Part shown: positions 21,144 to 33,617 of the stretch, piece by piece | Numbering within the stretch: the first letter of the stretch is position 1 | How the letters are laid out: each line of letters begins with the position of its first letter | Source of the DNA: Blasia pusilla | Lineage: Eukaryota; Marchantiophyta; Marchantiopsida; Blasiales | NCBI GenBank assembly: GCA_050084515.1 | Contig: CM114275.1 | Location: forward strand, 19,840,001 to 19,904,000 | DNA length: 64,000 nucleotides | Direction of reading: 5' to 3' | Translations under genes and position numbers: made by a program | The notes under the pieces: model-generated | Told to the model about the DNA's origin: nothing | What the model saw: the letters and a program-made list of their open reading frames with translations, nothing else | Database searches by the model: none

Positions 21144-22301
21144 ATTGTGATTGTCTCACCAAGACAGAGCACAGAAAGCACGTTGCAAATGTGACTTCCA
21201 AATTCAGAAAGCAACGATGGCTTCTATCAGAGTATGCTGCCAAAGTAACTACCTTGAGTACTAGGCGGAGGAAACTAGAGGAATTATTAGGAGTAGCTAC
21301 AGATAGGAAGGATCTGAGACTATTCCTTAGAAATATAATGAATGGGCATAGGACTGGAGCATTTGGTGGCAAAGAAGGGTTATGGGATTTCATGTCAGAT
21401 GTTGCTAGAAATCTAACTAGGGTTGCCAAGGGTTTTAGGTACGATAAAAGAACCAGAGCCATAGCCCAAGCAATGCTACAATTTGGTGGCAGGCAAGTAG
21501 CCCGCTGCTTTAAGAAGAACTTAGGTGGTCCAAGTCTAAAAATATTGAAGCGAGACAGAGCCAAGTTACCACCCTTCAAAGTTGGATTACGCAAAGAGAT
21601 ATTCATGGAGGTTGGCAGAATTTTATCTGCATCAAAGCAAACTCTTGGAATTGAAGGAGATGTCCCTATAATATTTGCAAAGGATGAAACAAGGATTAAG
21701 GAGAGGCCTAGGTGAGTGTTTTGAGATTCAATACAAAAAATTATAAGTCACTGAACAATTTTCTGCTTATGAATATAACCTAACATTACAGAGTCATGTT
21801 TGACAGATGGGAGGCCAAGTATGATACCCTAATTGGGTTTTGTGGGTCCAAGGAGGCACACCAATGTTCATATGGAATGGAAGTAATGGTCGGGGAGGGT
21901 GATGAGGGCTACCATAAGATTGTAAGTACTTTCGAGGATAAGTGTAAAGGCATGTATGCTAGAGTTATCATTGTAAATCCTCTTCATGAGTCTATGCCTA
22001 AATTGGCCATCTGTGTTACTGCCACGTGCAACAAGTTCACTGCAGATTGGGTAAGACAACCTTGGGTACAGTTGAAAGCAATGTGGGATGAGTATTTTTG
22101 AGGTGATGTCGGGCCTTTATTAGGACATGCCAGTGACGGGGATGCTCGTCCTAGAAAACTAATGATGGAGGATTTTAGGGGTGTTAACTCTACTGCATCT
22201 AGATATAGTGTGGGATGGGAAGGATGGCAATATTCTGTCTCTATTCTTCCTAATGGTGATTTGTATGGCTTTGGAGACCAGAAACCATATCCCCCCACTG
22301 G
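21144..22301 (+). pseudogene. Inverted middle segment of the transposase-like gene, with a conserved intron
   Basis: On the plus strand the frame reads LSEYAAKVTTLSTRRRKLEE, HRTGAFGGKEGLWDFM, GGPSLKILKRDRAKLPP and VPIIFAKDETRIKERPR. After a GT-AG intron (21712-21791, 80 bp) it continues FDRWEAKYDTLIGFCGSKE, YARVIIVNPLHESMPKLAIC and YGFGDQKPYPP, stopping at about 22301. The continuation (GKKAINPLD...) lies on the minus strand below 21143, and the beginning (zinc-finger part) on the minus strand above 22302. This is exactly what an inversion of this segment would produce. The paralogue at 50.3-51.7 kb keeps the uninterrupted order. AKDET could hold a catalytic Asp, but this is inference. Confidence 0.75.
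21712..21791 (+). other. Predicted 80-bp intron
   Basis: GTGAGT donor and ACATTACAG acceptor. Joining the flanks keeps the frame between KERPR and the FDRWEAK block. The paralogue has a GT-AG intron at the same place (50894-50990), which makes the call strong despite the decayed gene. Confidence 0.8.
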
Positions 22302-22983
22302 TATCTCTAGCTCCTCTTGGCACTAAAGCTTCTGCTTCCCTGTGCACCCGACCACGAAAATCATCCAATCGCTTTACTGACTCACATTTACTACACGTTA
22401 GGTTCATAAATCCGCCACCATTGTAAGACAACCTTTCACATTTCTTGTGTCTATAACAACCCTGAATGGTCACTAGAGACTCTAGAGTAGGATTGTAAAC
22501 CTCTGCACAACAAGTTAACTCACAATCCCACAAGGCCCCTCCCTCTTGATCATCAAGAATAGCCTTGACATCCATTTGATCTCCTCTCCACTTCACCATT
22601 TCATCCCACAATCCCCAACAAAGCAAACTCAGTCCATGATCTATTGTTGGATCTGACCCACCTTTCCCAGAATAGCTCCCAACGTTGGACTTATCTCCTG
22701 TGAAGAACTTCATAATTGATCCCTGTGATGGGTGTTGATCCCTGGTATTTGTTTTCCTTGGTTTGCCTCTCTTCCCAAACCTCAATGAAATCTCCACAGA
22801 ATCCTCCTTGACCTCACAAGCATCCAAGTGATCCCGACTAACCATGTGTTGTCTCAAATTATGATTTAATTTTTTTGGGCATATGTCTGTATGCAACTTT
22901 CCACACACCCTACACCTGACCTTAAACAAGTATGACATAGTGGCATATTGAGCATCTGTCGGAGATGGTGTCACAAAGAACAC
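22302..22983 (-). pseudogene. N-terminal zinc-finger part of the transposase-like gene
   Basis: The minus-strand frame from 22983 reads FKVRCRVCGKLHTDICPKK, LNHNLRQHMVSRDHLDAC (Cys and His spaced like a C2H2/BED-type finger), a basic linker, then GLWDEMVKWRGDQMDV. It continues CELTCCAEVYNP, HKKCERLSYNGG and LTCSKCESVKRLDDFRGRV. The coding sense ends at ALVPRGARDT, near 22302, where the inverted segment begins. The cysteine pairs suggest at least two zinc-binding sites. Likely DNA binding, by analogy with transposase N ends (inference). Confidence 0.6.
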
Positions 22984-23134
22984 CTCCCTATCACCCCCAA
23001 CATCATCATTCAGTTGGGAGACAATCTCTAGTCCTCTAGAAATGGCCTCACCATGATCAAATTCAGGTCTGTGAACAACGTCACAAGGCTACTTCAATGA
23101 TGTAGGCAATTTTCTTCCCTTACAGAAGCTATCT

Positions 23135-23830
23135 TTATGTTTTCGGGTTAACTAGATGCTTTGTCCTAAAATTTCTAAAGCAATTTGCAATAGCTTTCAC
23201 ATTTTGAGAATTCTCTGCATTCCCATAGTTCACTCTACACTCCAAACACTCTAGATGTCCTCTAACATCTGTTCCATCATCCCATATCCTCACCCTCCAA
23301 TTATGATCCTTGTATCCATTCTTCTCAACCCACTTCCCTAATCTCATGAACTCATCATTCCAACATTTTGCAGCTAGATCTGCCATCAACACTGACTCAA
23401 ACGAGGCCCAAACGGAACCTTGGTTTGTAGTATCAATTGAACCCACTAGATGTGCCTCAATTTCAGTATGGTTCTCAGACACTAGAGCTGAACCTGTTAC
23501 AGTCTCGGCTATGATAGAGAAGGTGGCTGCGGAAGACTGGGAGGACACTTGCATTGTCCTCCCACAAGGGCCTACGGGTAATTGTTGAATAACACCTACT
23601 ATACCATCCAATTCCATCAGCAGAATGACCTTCTCTGTATTCCGATGTGTTATACCAAGGAGCCTAAAGTCCCAAAAATCAAAATCAAATTCCACAATTA
23701 CAAAAGATTTCAAGCGCAGGTTCGCTAGTGTCTGCCCATCTAAGTAACCTAAAACACAAATAGGCTCATCATTCTCTCCTTCACCCCTCTTTTCAACCAA
23801 TCTGATACTAGCTCTACTACAAGTCAACAT
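23135..23830 (-). CDS. Unrecognised minus-strand reading frame, possible upstream exon
   Basis: A 231-codon open frame on the minus strand. It starts MLTCSRASIRLVEK and contains YLDGQTLANLRLKSFVIVEF. Near the C end it has HLECLECRVNYGNAEN followed by NCFRNFRTKH, which could form a C2-HC or BED-like zinc site. It has the same orientation as, and lies 150 bp from, the zinc-finger part at 22302-22983, so it may be an earlier exon of the same gene. A bridging intron is plausible but I did not find decisive splice sites. Function unknown. Confidence 0.45.
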   Translation of the reverse strand: MLTCSRASIRLVEKRGEGENDEPICVLGYLDGQTLANLRLKSFVIVEFDFDFWDFRLLGITHRNTEKVILLMELDGIVGVIQQLPVGPCGRTMQVSSQSSAATFSIIAETVTGSALVSENHTEIEAHLVGSIDTTNQGSVWASFESVLMADLAAKCWNDEFMRLGKWVEKNGYKDHNWRVRIWDDGTDVRGHLECLECRVNYGNAENSQNVKAIANCFRNFRTKHLVNPKT

Positions 23831-24101
23831 TGGAAACTATGGGGATACACACATGAACCTGTTATACAAACCACAATAGAGAATACAACACCATGGATCA
23901 GATTCAAAGCAATTCTAGAATTAAATGCTACTTTGCATTCAATATCACTCAGTATAAATTTGTATACATAATCATGTCATCTCCTTAATTTAAGACATTC
24001 AGTTTAAAGCCACCACGGGGCAAACATTTTCTTTTAAATACTCAATCCTAAATCCCAAAATCTAGTGGCCTAACTTGCATCTATTACCCAAGTGGGGTAT
24101 C

Positions 24102-24874
24102 TTAGAAAGTAGCCTGAGGGGCTAGTCCCATGGTAGGTTCACTCGCGAGTAGGCACACATTGGACCTCTGGAATTGTATGATGACGGCAATACACAAGTC
24201 GCCACTCACCAAAATTCCACCCGCCATTAACATCAAAGCCTTTGTGCAAGTGTCTCTTGCCTCTTGGGGTCTGAACATAACACCAAGCACGGGGACATCT
24301 ACGACACTGCATTAAGTCGTATATGCCAGCATGATATACCTTGCATGCATCACAATAGTGACGCGAGCAGATGAGTGCATCAGGAGCAACATAAGGGTTG
24401 TGCACTGTATCAACCTCGAGGTGAGCCTCCGGTAGTCCTCTGACAAGCAAGCGTGTCTTTAGACAGCCCGGGTGATAAAAGGAGTAGCAATCTGGGTGAG
24501 CACACTTGATGAGTCGTGTCTCAAAACTCAGTATGCCCAACAACACGACCAACCAGCCCACAAGAGAAACAAATGGCTCTATGATCAACACATAGGTCAC
24601 ATACCCAAGGTCCACTCCAATCGTGATTTCCAGGGAGCACAACATGGATGCACGTCTTACCCTTGCCAATATCTGGGTTGGTGGGCATGCCATCTCCAAT
24701 CCAGTGAAAATGGAAACCACAAGCACGATCACAAAATACAACATCACCTCCCTCATCACAAGAAAAGCAGCATGGGGGATCCATCCGGTGATGCTCAGTA
24801 TATGAGTATTGATCTAGCAGGGGAACATTCACCATTGTGTGTGTGAGCGTGTATGTGTGTATATGTGTGCGCAA
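24102..24874 (-). pseudogene. EDM2-like triple PHD module, minus strand
   Basis: On the minus strand the first frame (24874-24521) reads PPCCFSCDEGGDVVFCDRAC, then GPWVCDLCVDHRAICFSCG. After a frame change at about 24525 the second frame continues LIKCAHPDCYSFYHPGCLKT, then ALICSRHYCDACKVYH and LMQCRRCPRAWC. The order of a PHD finger, an extended Cys/His module and a final CRRCPRA block is that of the PHD region of EDM2-type proteins, nuclear chromatin readers that affect histone marks and transposon silencing in Arabidopsis. A single-base shift or an unrecognised intron separates the halves. The methyltransferase-like C-terminal part of EDM2 is not seen. A GT-rich simple repeat overlaps the N end. 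I infer a fragment or a degraded paralogue. Confidence 0.65.
24837..24872. repeat. GT-rich microsatellite
   Basis: About 35 bp of gtgtgtgag and tatgtgtg units. It lies over the start of the PHD frame, so the first residues of that frame (HIHTYTLTHT) are probably non-coding. Confidence 0.8.
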
Positions 24875-24899
24875 TTCTTACCCACGACAGAGAACAGTC

Positions 24900-25790
24900 A
24901 CCGAAGATTACTCTCTATGATGCAGAAAAAGGAGCTACAGCCCAATGGTGGTGAAATTCAATGGTCTCCAATAGGGCAGTCACTTCCCTATGGTCTCCTT
25001 CAATACACCCTGCACAAAGAGGATGCCAGCACATGCAGTCAGGAATTATACACATAAGTTTTAGTAAGGCTAATGCAAACACAAGCATAAACGTAGTGGT
25101 CTCGATTTGTATCTTACAATCTTATCCATGCTATCATACATCTTGAATAGTTTACTAAAGGTGTTAAACCATTTCGCGTGGATTTCAAATGTGATTACCC
25201 CTAGAGTCTCAGATGTGGTTATTGGAGAATTCCAGGCCGAAACTCTAGGACATGTCACTCGGTTCCGAGGTATTTGAAGAAATTTTCCCCACATTGAAGA
25301 GGAGTGAGCAAAAGCCTTGCTTGAGGCAATAACAAGTTACAACTCAAATTTATGGTGTAGAGGGAAATCTAGGATGAAAGCTCTTTGTGATTATTACAAA
25401 GACTATTGCAAGTGAATTCATCTATAAGTATCATCAAGGGGAAATACCAGCTCCTTGAGAGTGGTAGTCTTATCTCATTGAGCTTGCAGTAGAGGTATAC
25501 TATGGCTCCCAAACAATCATATGCACTGGTAGCTACGGAATCCATGCTCTAAAGCAGCAATAGAAGTAGCTTTACTTGATAGCTACTCTTTGGCAACTAT
25601 CATGCCGCTCCCAATCAGCTACACAGTCCCCTATCTCTGGCTCAAAACTCCTCCCACTACTTGGTCTCCTGTACAAAATTCAAAGCACATAGAGGAAGAG
25701 CACATGCGAACACAAGTAGTTCAACTGGTCACTTTCCAGTTACAGCTACACAGCTATACACTTACATAGTTAAAAACTCATCCCACTACT
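24900..25790. other. Non-coding stretch
   Basis: No gene found. A direct repeat with actcctcccactacttggtctc(c/t)tg occurs at about 25648 and 25772, in the run-up to the copia relic, and may mark a small duplication. Confidence 0.45.
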
Positions 25791-25797
25791 TGGTCTC

Positions 25798-28080
25798 TTG
25801 CACAAAATTCACAACACAAAGCAAGAATGTGCTTTCAACACATTCAATAGACTTCATTCATTGCCCAAACGTGCTACACTGGTTAGTAATGTTTATCTAA
25901 GGAACATCAATCCCACAACGGCCTTGAAGAATGTAACTCCCGAAGAGTGCTGGTCTGGTAAGAAACCTGACATTTCTAGATTGAAATTGTTTGGTTGTGT
26001 TGGCTATGCCCTCACCTCTGATACACAAAGGAGGAAACTAGATGCAAAGGCTGACAAGTGCATATTTTTTGGGTATAAAGAAGGGCTGAAAGGATACATG
26101 TTGTATAATCCTAGAACCTGCAAGGCAATTCAAAGCAATGATGTGACTTTTGATGAGAAGAGTTTTTGGAAAGACTTTGAGCACAAAGAGTCAATGGTCA
26201 CCAGAGTGGTGTCAGTAATCACTTCAGTTGTCACTCCTATAATCATCCGTGTAGTGTTAAACTCACATCAAGATGGTGATAAGGAGGAAGTAGCAAAGGA
26301 TACACCTGCAAAATGTAGTGGAGGATTAGATACCTGCACCCAAGGTGTAAGAGAGGAAGATCATGTTGAAAATGGTCAGCCTATGAAGGTGTACAAAGGA
26401 GAAGTGTAGCCAAGCAAGTTATAGAGGCACATGAGTCCACAGAGGGAGTGATCAAGGAGATCTTAGAGCAAAGGAGATCTGGAAAAATTTCCAAACTTGT
26501 AGAAAGGTTGGGGATAAATGAAGCTCATGCCATTGAAGAAGGAGTTGTAGAGCCCAACTCCTTGAGTGAGGCTATGAGCAAGAATGATTCAAAATAGTGG
26601 GAGCATGGTATGGCAGAAGAAAAGGTCTCATTAGAGAAAAATGAGATATGGGAGTTTGTAGTTTTGCCACCTGGTAGAAAGACCATTGGTTGCAAATGGG
26701 TCCTTAGGATAAAAAGGGGACCAAAGAATGAGATCTTGAAGTACAAGGCACGTCTGGTTGCAAAAGGCTTCAATTAAGAGGCTGGCTTAGACTATCAGAA
26801 GACCTTTGCTCTTGTTACAAGGTATAGATCCATTAGAGTTCTCTTGGCATTAGCAGCTCAACAAAACTAGGAGGTGGAACAGATGGATGTGAAGACTGCA
26901 TTCTTAAATGGAGAACTCAAATAGGAGATCTACATGAAGGTACCAGATGGATATACTCATCCAAGCAAGGTGTGTCTCTTGAAGAAAGCCCTTTATGGCC
27001 TAAAGCAAGCAGCTAGATGCTGGCATGAGAAGATGGATGCTTACCTGATCAGGAAAAGATTATAACGTAGCAATGTAGATCAAGGAGTGTACTCCTTAGA
27101 CTCAACTATGTACATAGCATTGTATGTTGATGATCTTCTGATGCTAGGTGGGAGCTTAGACACTGTAAAGAGTGTGAAGAAAGACCTCTGTCGCAACTAT
27201 GAGATGGTTGATATGGTTCTAGCAAAGCGGCTATTGGGAATTCACATTGAGAGAAATCGGGAAGAGGACTCGATTCGATTGAGTCAAGAAAAGTATATAG
27301 AGAATATCTTGATGAGGTACAACATGCAAGATTGGAAGCTTGTATCAACACCCCTAGATCCTGGCTGCAAACTCAACAAAGATATGGGAACTTCAACTGA
27401 AAAGGTTGACAATTTACAAGCACTATATCAAATTATTGTAGGGTCATTGATGTTTGCTATGGTCTGTACCATAGCAGATTTAGCATATCCAGTTGGTGTC
27501 TTAGCGAGGTGCTCCAGCAAACCTATAGTAGAACATAGGAAATATCTGAAGAGAGTACTCAAATATTTGCGTGGCACAACAAGAACATACTTGGAATACA
27601 TGCATCAAGAAAATGGACCAATCTTGGAAGGGTTCTCAGATGCAAGTTGGGGAGATGATATTGATGAAAGAAGATCAACAAGAAGACATATCCACTTGTA
27701 AGAAAGTGTGTAGGGGTGCATTGTTTCTTACTAGTGCAGTAAGAAACAAAGAACTGATGCACTCTCTACAACTGAGGCAGAGTACATGGCGTTTTCTCTT
27801 GTTGCTCGGGAGGTGATCTGGTTGAGGAGCTTATTGATTGATCTTGGATAGGAACAGATGACTCCTACATTCCTACAGGTTGACAACAAAGGAAGTATTG
27901 CATTAAGCAAAAATCCTGTTCATCATCCTAGAACAAAACATATTGACATCAAACATCACTTTGTAAGAGAAATGATAGGAAGAGAAATCTCCTTGGTTTA
28001 CTCTCCAACAGAGAATATTGTAGCTGATGTCTTGATCAAACTTCTGTCACAAGACAAACATAGAAAGTGTATATCTGCTC
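25798..28080 (+). pseudogene. Ty1/copia pol relic, plus strand
   Basis: Starts within the integrase C-terminal region (NPTTALKNVTPEECWSGKKP, LKLFGCVGYAL, KCIFFGYKEGLKGYMLYNP). Reverse transcriptase follows with stops: WEFVVLPPGRKTIGCKWVLR, ARLVAKGFN then TAA, MDVKTAFLNGEL, LLKKALYGLKQA, IALYVDDLLML (about 27118-27150). Then come KRLLGIHIERN and the RNase H region (GFSDASWGDDIDERRS, TTEAEYMAF, QVDNKGSIALSKNP, HIDIKHHFVRE). It ends at about 28075 with the usual DKHRKC. At least four stops and one frameshift near 27690 kill it. No LTRs are recognised, and the left half (gag, protease, integrase core) is missing. Confidence 0.9.
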
Positions 28081-28333
28081 TCTACTCTGCTCTGCTCTGC
28101 TATCTCTCTCTTGCTAAACCTAACTCCTATAATTGCCTTTCTATTCCAGGAGGAGTACCAACCGCTGTCTTCAGTATTATAAGTGATTTCTACCATGTCT
28201 ACCCGACAGAAAGCTAGAAAGTCTGCAATTTCAAGAGTATCCTCCGGACTCAGTCTTCTCCTCAATTCAAACGCACGCACCATGAGGCCAATAAGCTTTC
28301 ACTTTCATTGCAACAACCTTCATAGAACTTTCA

Positions 28334-28921
28334 TTGTTCTATGAAGGAGAGTACAACAGAGCAACCATGCCTCAAGCCACAGTATCTCTTGTCTACACTC
28401 CTTTATCTACAAGCGTTCCTGACTCCAGAAAGAGGATGGAAGATGAACACGTTCATCACTTCACCACTGTTGATGGGGATTGTACTATTTACAGCAAGGA
28501 TTTCTGCTTCACATTGGCTGAAGAAACACTTTCCTTTAAAGACAATGGAGAATACTACCCAATACCTCATTTGCTAGATGGAGAGGATACCTGACTGTTG
28601 AAGGTAGGAGCATTTGGATACTCGACCTACGATGCAAAATCTGAAAGGAAGATGGCCAAATCTTCCAATCGGCTTGCACCCAAAAAGGACCATTTCCATA
28701 TACCTGCTAGTGCAAAATCTAAAAGGAAGAAAAAAAAATCTTCCAATTAGTCTGCAACCAAGAAGGACCAAGTGGTCCCTATTCCAACCTCTCCAGACAT
28801 ATCAAGTGACAGTTTTGGAGCTGACATATTTCGCATGACATCGTATGCAAACTCAGATATATCAAGCTCAGATGCCAATTATGGTAGTGAGCCAAAGGAT
28901 GATGGTGATGAGTTTGTGTGA
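28334..28921 (+). pseudogene. Unrecognised lysine/serine-rich gene fragment with two stops
   Basis: One reading frame continues from an ATG at 28334 (or 28367) to a TGA at 28919-28921, with a TGA at about 28592 and a TAG at about 28748. It encodes DGDCTIYSKDFCFTLAEETL, then a doubled basic unit (AKSERKMAKSSNRLAPKKD / AKSKRKKKKSSN) that looks like a nuclear localisation signal. The end is an acidic, serine-rich tail (SDISSSDANYGSEPKDDGDE). The duplicated unit is also visible at DNA level (about 28633 and 28711). Either stop could be removed by splicing. I do not recognise the family. Confidence 0.4.
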
Positions 28922-28929
28922 CAGCATAG

Positions 28930-29990
<1,061 letters not shown>

Positions 29991-30019
29991 ATTAATGCTA
30001 GCCAACGAAAAACTTTTCC

Positions 30020-30800
30020 AAAAGAAGCAATCAAAGCAAACGAACACAGAGACTTCAAATCCTCAACCCTAAAAATTGTCTCCTATTTTTTCTTTGACTA
30101 TGGAATCGATAATGGCAGATCTAAACCGTTGAAGTTTGCAACGCATTTAATTCAAAGGCACGTGCCAAGTTTCAACACCATCCAATAGTTGGAACAAAAC
30201 ATATCTCAATGTGAAGATGAAAATGAAACAAACCCTTGAAACATTCCTACTTGGAACCATCCTCTACTATCTTGAGCCCTAGTTTTCTTCCCTCCCCCTC
30301 AACCACGGTTCCAAAAATCATGAAACTTCTGCCAAAGAGGCAATCCAAGCCTAGGAACACAACGGAAAAATCTAAACTTGAAATGACCATCCACGCATGA
30401 AAATAAAAATAGTAAACCCTAAAAGTGGTCTCTTATTATTTGTTTGAGTATACAAGCCAAGAAGCAGATCTGAACTGTTGAAGTTTGCAACGCATTTAAT
30501 TCAAAGGCACGTGCCAAGTTTCAACACCTTCCAATGGTTGGAACAAAACATACCTCAATATGAAGATGAAAATGAAACAAACCCTTGAAACATTCCTACT
30601 CAGAATCTTCCTCTTCTGTCTTGACCGCTAGTTTCTTCCCTCCCCCTCAACAAGGGTTCCAAAAATCATGAAACTTTTTCCAAAAAGGCAATCCAAGCCC
30701 AAGAACACAAGGGAAAAATCAAAACTTGAAATGATCACCTGTATATGAAAATAAAAATCGTAAACCCTAAATTAGGTCTCATATTTTTTTATCGGCCTCT
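30020..30800. repeat. Tandem repeat, period 349 bp
   Basis: The sequence gttgaagtttgcaacgc starts at 30128 and again at 30477. The following 300 bp align closely, including ggcacgtgccaagtttc (with a CACGTG core) and a tccctccccctcaac block. A partial unit precedes the first. The layout resembles 14.6-15.3 kb in the opposite orientation, so it is a dispersed satellite-like family. Confidence 0.85.
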
Positions 30801-31043
30801 TACTTCCTTGAACATCTTCCATGTACAGACTTATAATTAATAATGCCCTATTGTTATTATAAGTGTTTCCCTATATTAAAAATATCCTTAAGTTCTTCCA
30901 CAAAACTTTATAAGTTTTCTCCGAAATCGAATTAAAAAACCCTATACTTTGTCGTACGTGATGGGTCTCTTCCGTGGAAGTGAGATCCCAAAGCTTCGTC
31001 CACTCTTAGCTTCACACTCTGGTCCAACAGTCTAGAGATTGGC

Positions 31044-33617
31044 TTACAAGCCATCATACCATATTTTGAAAGCATGTGGAGAGAATATTATTGTTGTAGT
31101 AACCACATACTCTCTCCAACCTTGATAAACTCCACCAAGGAAGTACTTGAGTTCTCCTAAGTCCTTCATATCAAATTTTGCATGTAATTTTAGCTTGACT
31201 TGTTGTACCATATCCCCAGTACTCCCTGCAATCAGGAGATCGTCAACATACAACACAATGATAACCGTATGATCTTGCCCTCTTAAGACATATAACAAGG
31301 AGTCAGAATCACATACCCTATAACCCAAATCTTGTATATCGTATGTAATCTTGCCATACCAAGCTCTTGGAGCTTGTTTAAGCCCGTATAGAGCTTTCTT
31401 CAACCTGCATACGCGAAATGGAAACTCGAGATGCTCATATCCAAGTGGTTGAGTCATATATATACCTCGTCATATAGATCTCCATACGATAAGGCATTCT
31501 TGACGTCCATGTGATGTAATCTCCACTTCTTACTTATTGCAACTGCAACCACTGTTCTCGTAGTCACCATTTTTGCAACAAGGCTAAATATTTTCTCATA
31601 ATCGATGCCGTATTGTTGTGCATAGCCCTTAGCCACCAATCTTGCTTTGTATGTGTTAATTGTATCATCTTGATTGCGCTTGATTTTGTAAACGCATTTG
31701 CAACCAATAGCTTTCTTACCGAAAGGTATATCAACCAGCTCCCAGATCTATTGATGTCTTAATGCAACAAGCTCTTCCTCCATAGCTTCTATCCATTCGA
31801 CTTTACTTGCAGCTTCTTCAAACCAACTCGGCTCCTGTTCTTGAAGGGTAGTCATCATATATGCATGATGACTTGCAAGGAAACCTTCATTTATGAATTT
31901 ATAAACAAGATGTCTACTTGATCTACGAAGTTGTTTTTGAGAGGTAGATGTCTTTCACATCTGACTGGAGCTCTGTCTAGTGTCAACAGACTAAATATGT
32001 ACTCTTCTCATCCATAGACTTATTAGATTTAACTAAAAAATCTAGGACCTCTCCTAATTCTGCACTAGTACTTGGGGAATTTCAAGGCACTGTCTATTGG
32101 TTTATAATCATATTCTCCCCCTCAACAGACAAGTTTAGAGATGGAATAGGTTCAAAAGGAGCAAACTATGACTTTAGCTCATCAAACACAACATCGCAAC
32201 TAATAATAAGTTGCCTAGAAGATGGAATGTAGCACTTATATCCCTTAGTTCCATCACTGTAGTCAATGAATATACATTTTTGAGATTTAGGGTCTAATTT
32301 TTGACATCTTTCAGAAGGAACATGAGCATAACAAATACAACCAAATACTTTCAGGAAGGAAAAATCAAGTTTATTTCATGTGAAGACTTCGAATGGAGTC
32401 TTATCATGAACTCGTGGTCTTGGAGTTTGGTTGATTAAGAAGACTGCACACGCTACAGCCTCTGCCCAATACACCTTAGCCATATTCTTTTCATTCAGCA
32501 TAATTATGGTTGCACAAAAACGGACAAGTCCTTCCTTAGGATGGACATGGACAGACAAGTTTGGTCATGTCCACGGAGATGGGTTCCATGAGATGGTACC
32601 TACACTTTTAGTCCATGATGGAAGGCAAGGCAAGGATGAGAGGAGCAATGAGGGAGGAAGAAATGGGGGAGTATGAAACACAAAGGCGAGTAAGGGGAAT
32701 AAGAAATAAGAGAAAGGTGGGGCCCATACGGACAAGTCCTTCTATAGGACATAAGTCTACGGACATGGACATGTCAAAGAACACGGACTTTGTTCACATG
32801 CAACCTTGAGCATAACTCGTGCCGCCTCAACAATATCTCGATTCTTCCTCTCAAGCACTCCATTTTGTTGTGGAGTGTAATGGCAAGTCACTTGACGTTG
32901 GATGTCATTTTGACGTAAGTAGTCATCAAACTCTTTTGAAATGTACTATATTCCTCCATCATAATATAATTTTAGAATGTGTTATTCAGTCAGCTTCTCT
33001 ACTAGAAGTCTGAATGTTTGAAATATTGAGAATACCCCTGATTTGGCTTTCTGAAAGTATACCCATATATACCTAGAGAAGTCATCAATAAACAAAACAA
33101 AGTATTGGCTATCACTAAGGCTATTATGTTGTTGTCCACACATCACCGTGAATCAACTCCAATATCTTGGATGCTCCTCTAGCTTGCTTTGGAAAAAGAA
33201 AACTAGCTTGTTTTCCAAATTGGGAAGTTAGACATACCTCTAACGTAGTAGAACTCGCTAATTTAGGAAGTCTTATTACTAGATTAGATGATGAAAGACT
33301 TTGTAATCTTTGAAGATTCATATATCTAATTCTCTTATGCCATACATTTAGATTTGTGACTTGTTGGCCAGTTTGACCATATATTGTTGTTTGAATCTCT
33401 AGCATAAAAACATCTAATTTGAACATTTTTCCAGATCTAGTTCCTTGGGCTATCATAGTTTGGTCATCCTTTGTTTCAATCAAAAAGTCATTTATTTTAA
33501 ATTTCACTTGACAACGTTGTTCTACTATCTGTCTTACAGAGATCAAGTTTCTTGCAATGGTAGAAACGTGGAGAACATTTCCAAGAGCACAAAGACCATT
33601 ATATGCTATTGGAACTT
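31044..33617 (-). pseudogene. Ty1/copia pol relic, minus strand
   Basis: Read on the minus strand from 33617: NVLHVSTIARNLISVRQIVE, then a GAG-pre-integrase domain (LNVWHKRIRYMNLQRLQSLS, LTSQFGKQASFLFPK). Integrase fragments (MLNEKNMAKVYWAEAVACAVFL) lie at about 32558-32376. Reverse transcriptase has RLVAKGYAQQ-like MVAKGYAQQYGIDYEKIFSL, MDVKNALSYGDL, LKKALYGLKQAPRAWYGK and IIVLYVDDLLIAG (31.64-31.05 kb). Frames are broken many times. The 3' part (RNase H, LTR) is missing. On the other side R1 copy 2 interrupts the element at 33618. A 0.28-kb insertion lies in the integrase. Confidence 0.88.
32519..32795. repeat. Small insertion in the copia integrase with repeated ends
   Basis: The insert separates two parts of the integrase frame (ARVMLK and MLNEKN). 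It is bordered by two imperfect direct copies of acggacaagtccttc(c/t) plus taggac and catggaca-like continuations (32519-32583 and 32729-32790). The host phrases gcataattatgg and gagcataactcg on either side may be a diverged target duplication. It could be a small LTR-type or MITE-like element; the class is uncertain. Confidence 0.5.
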
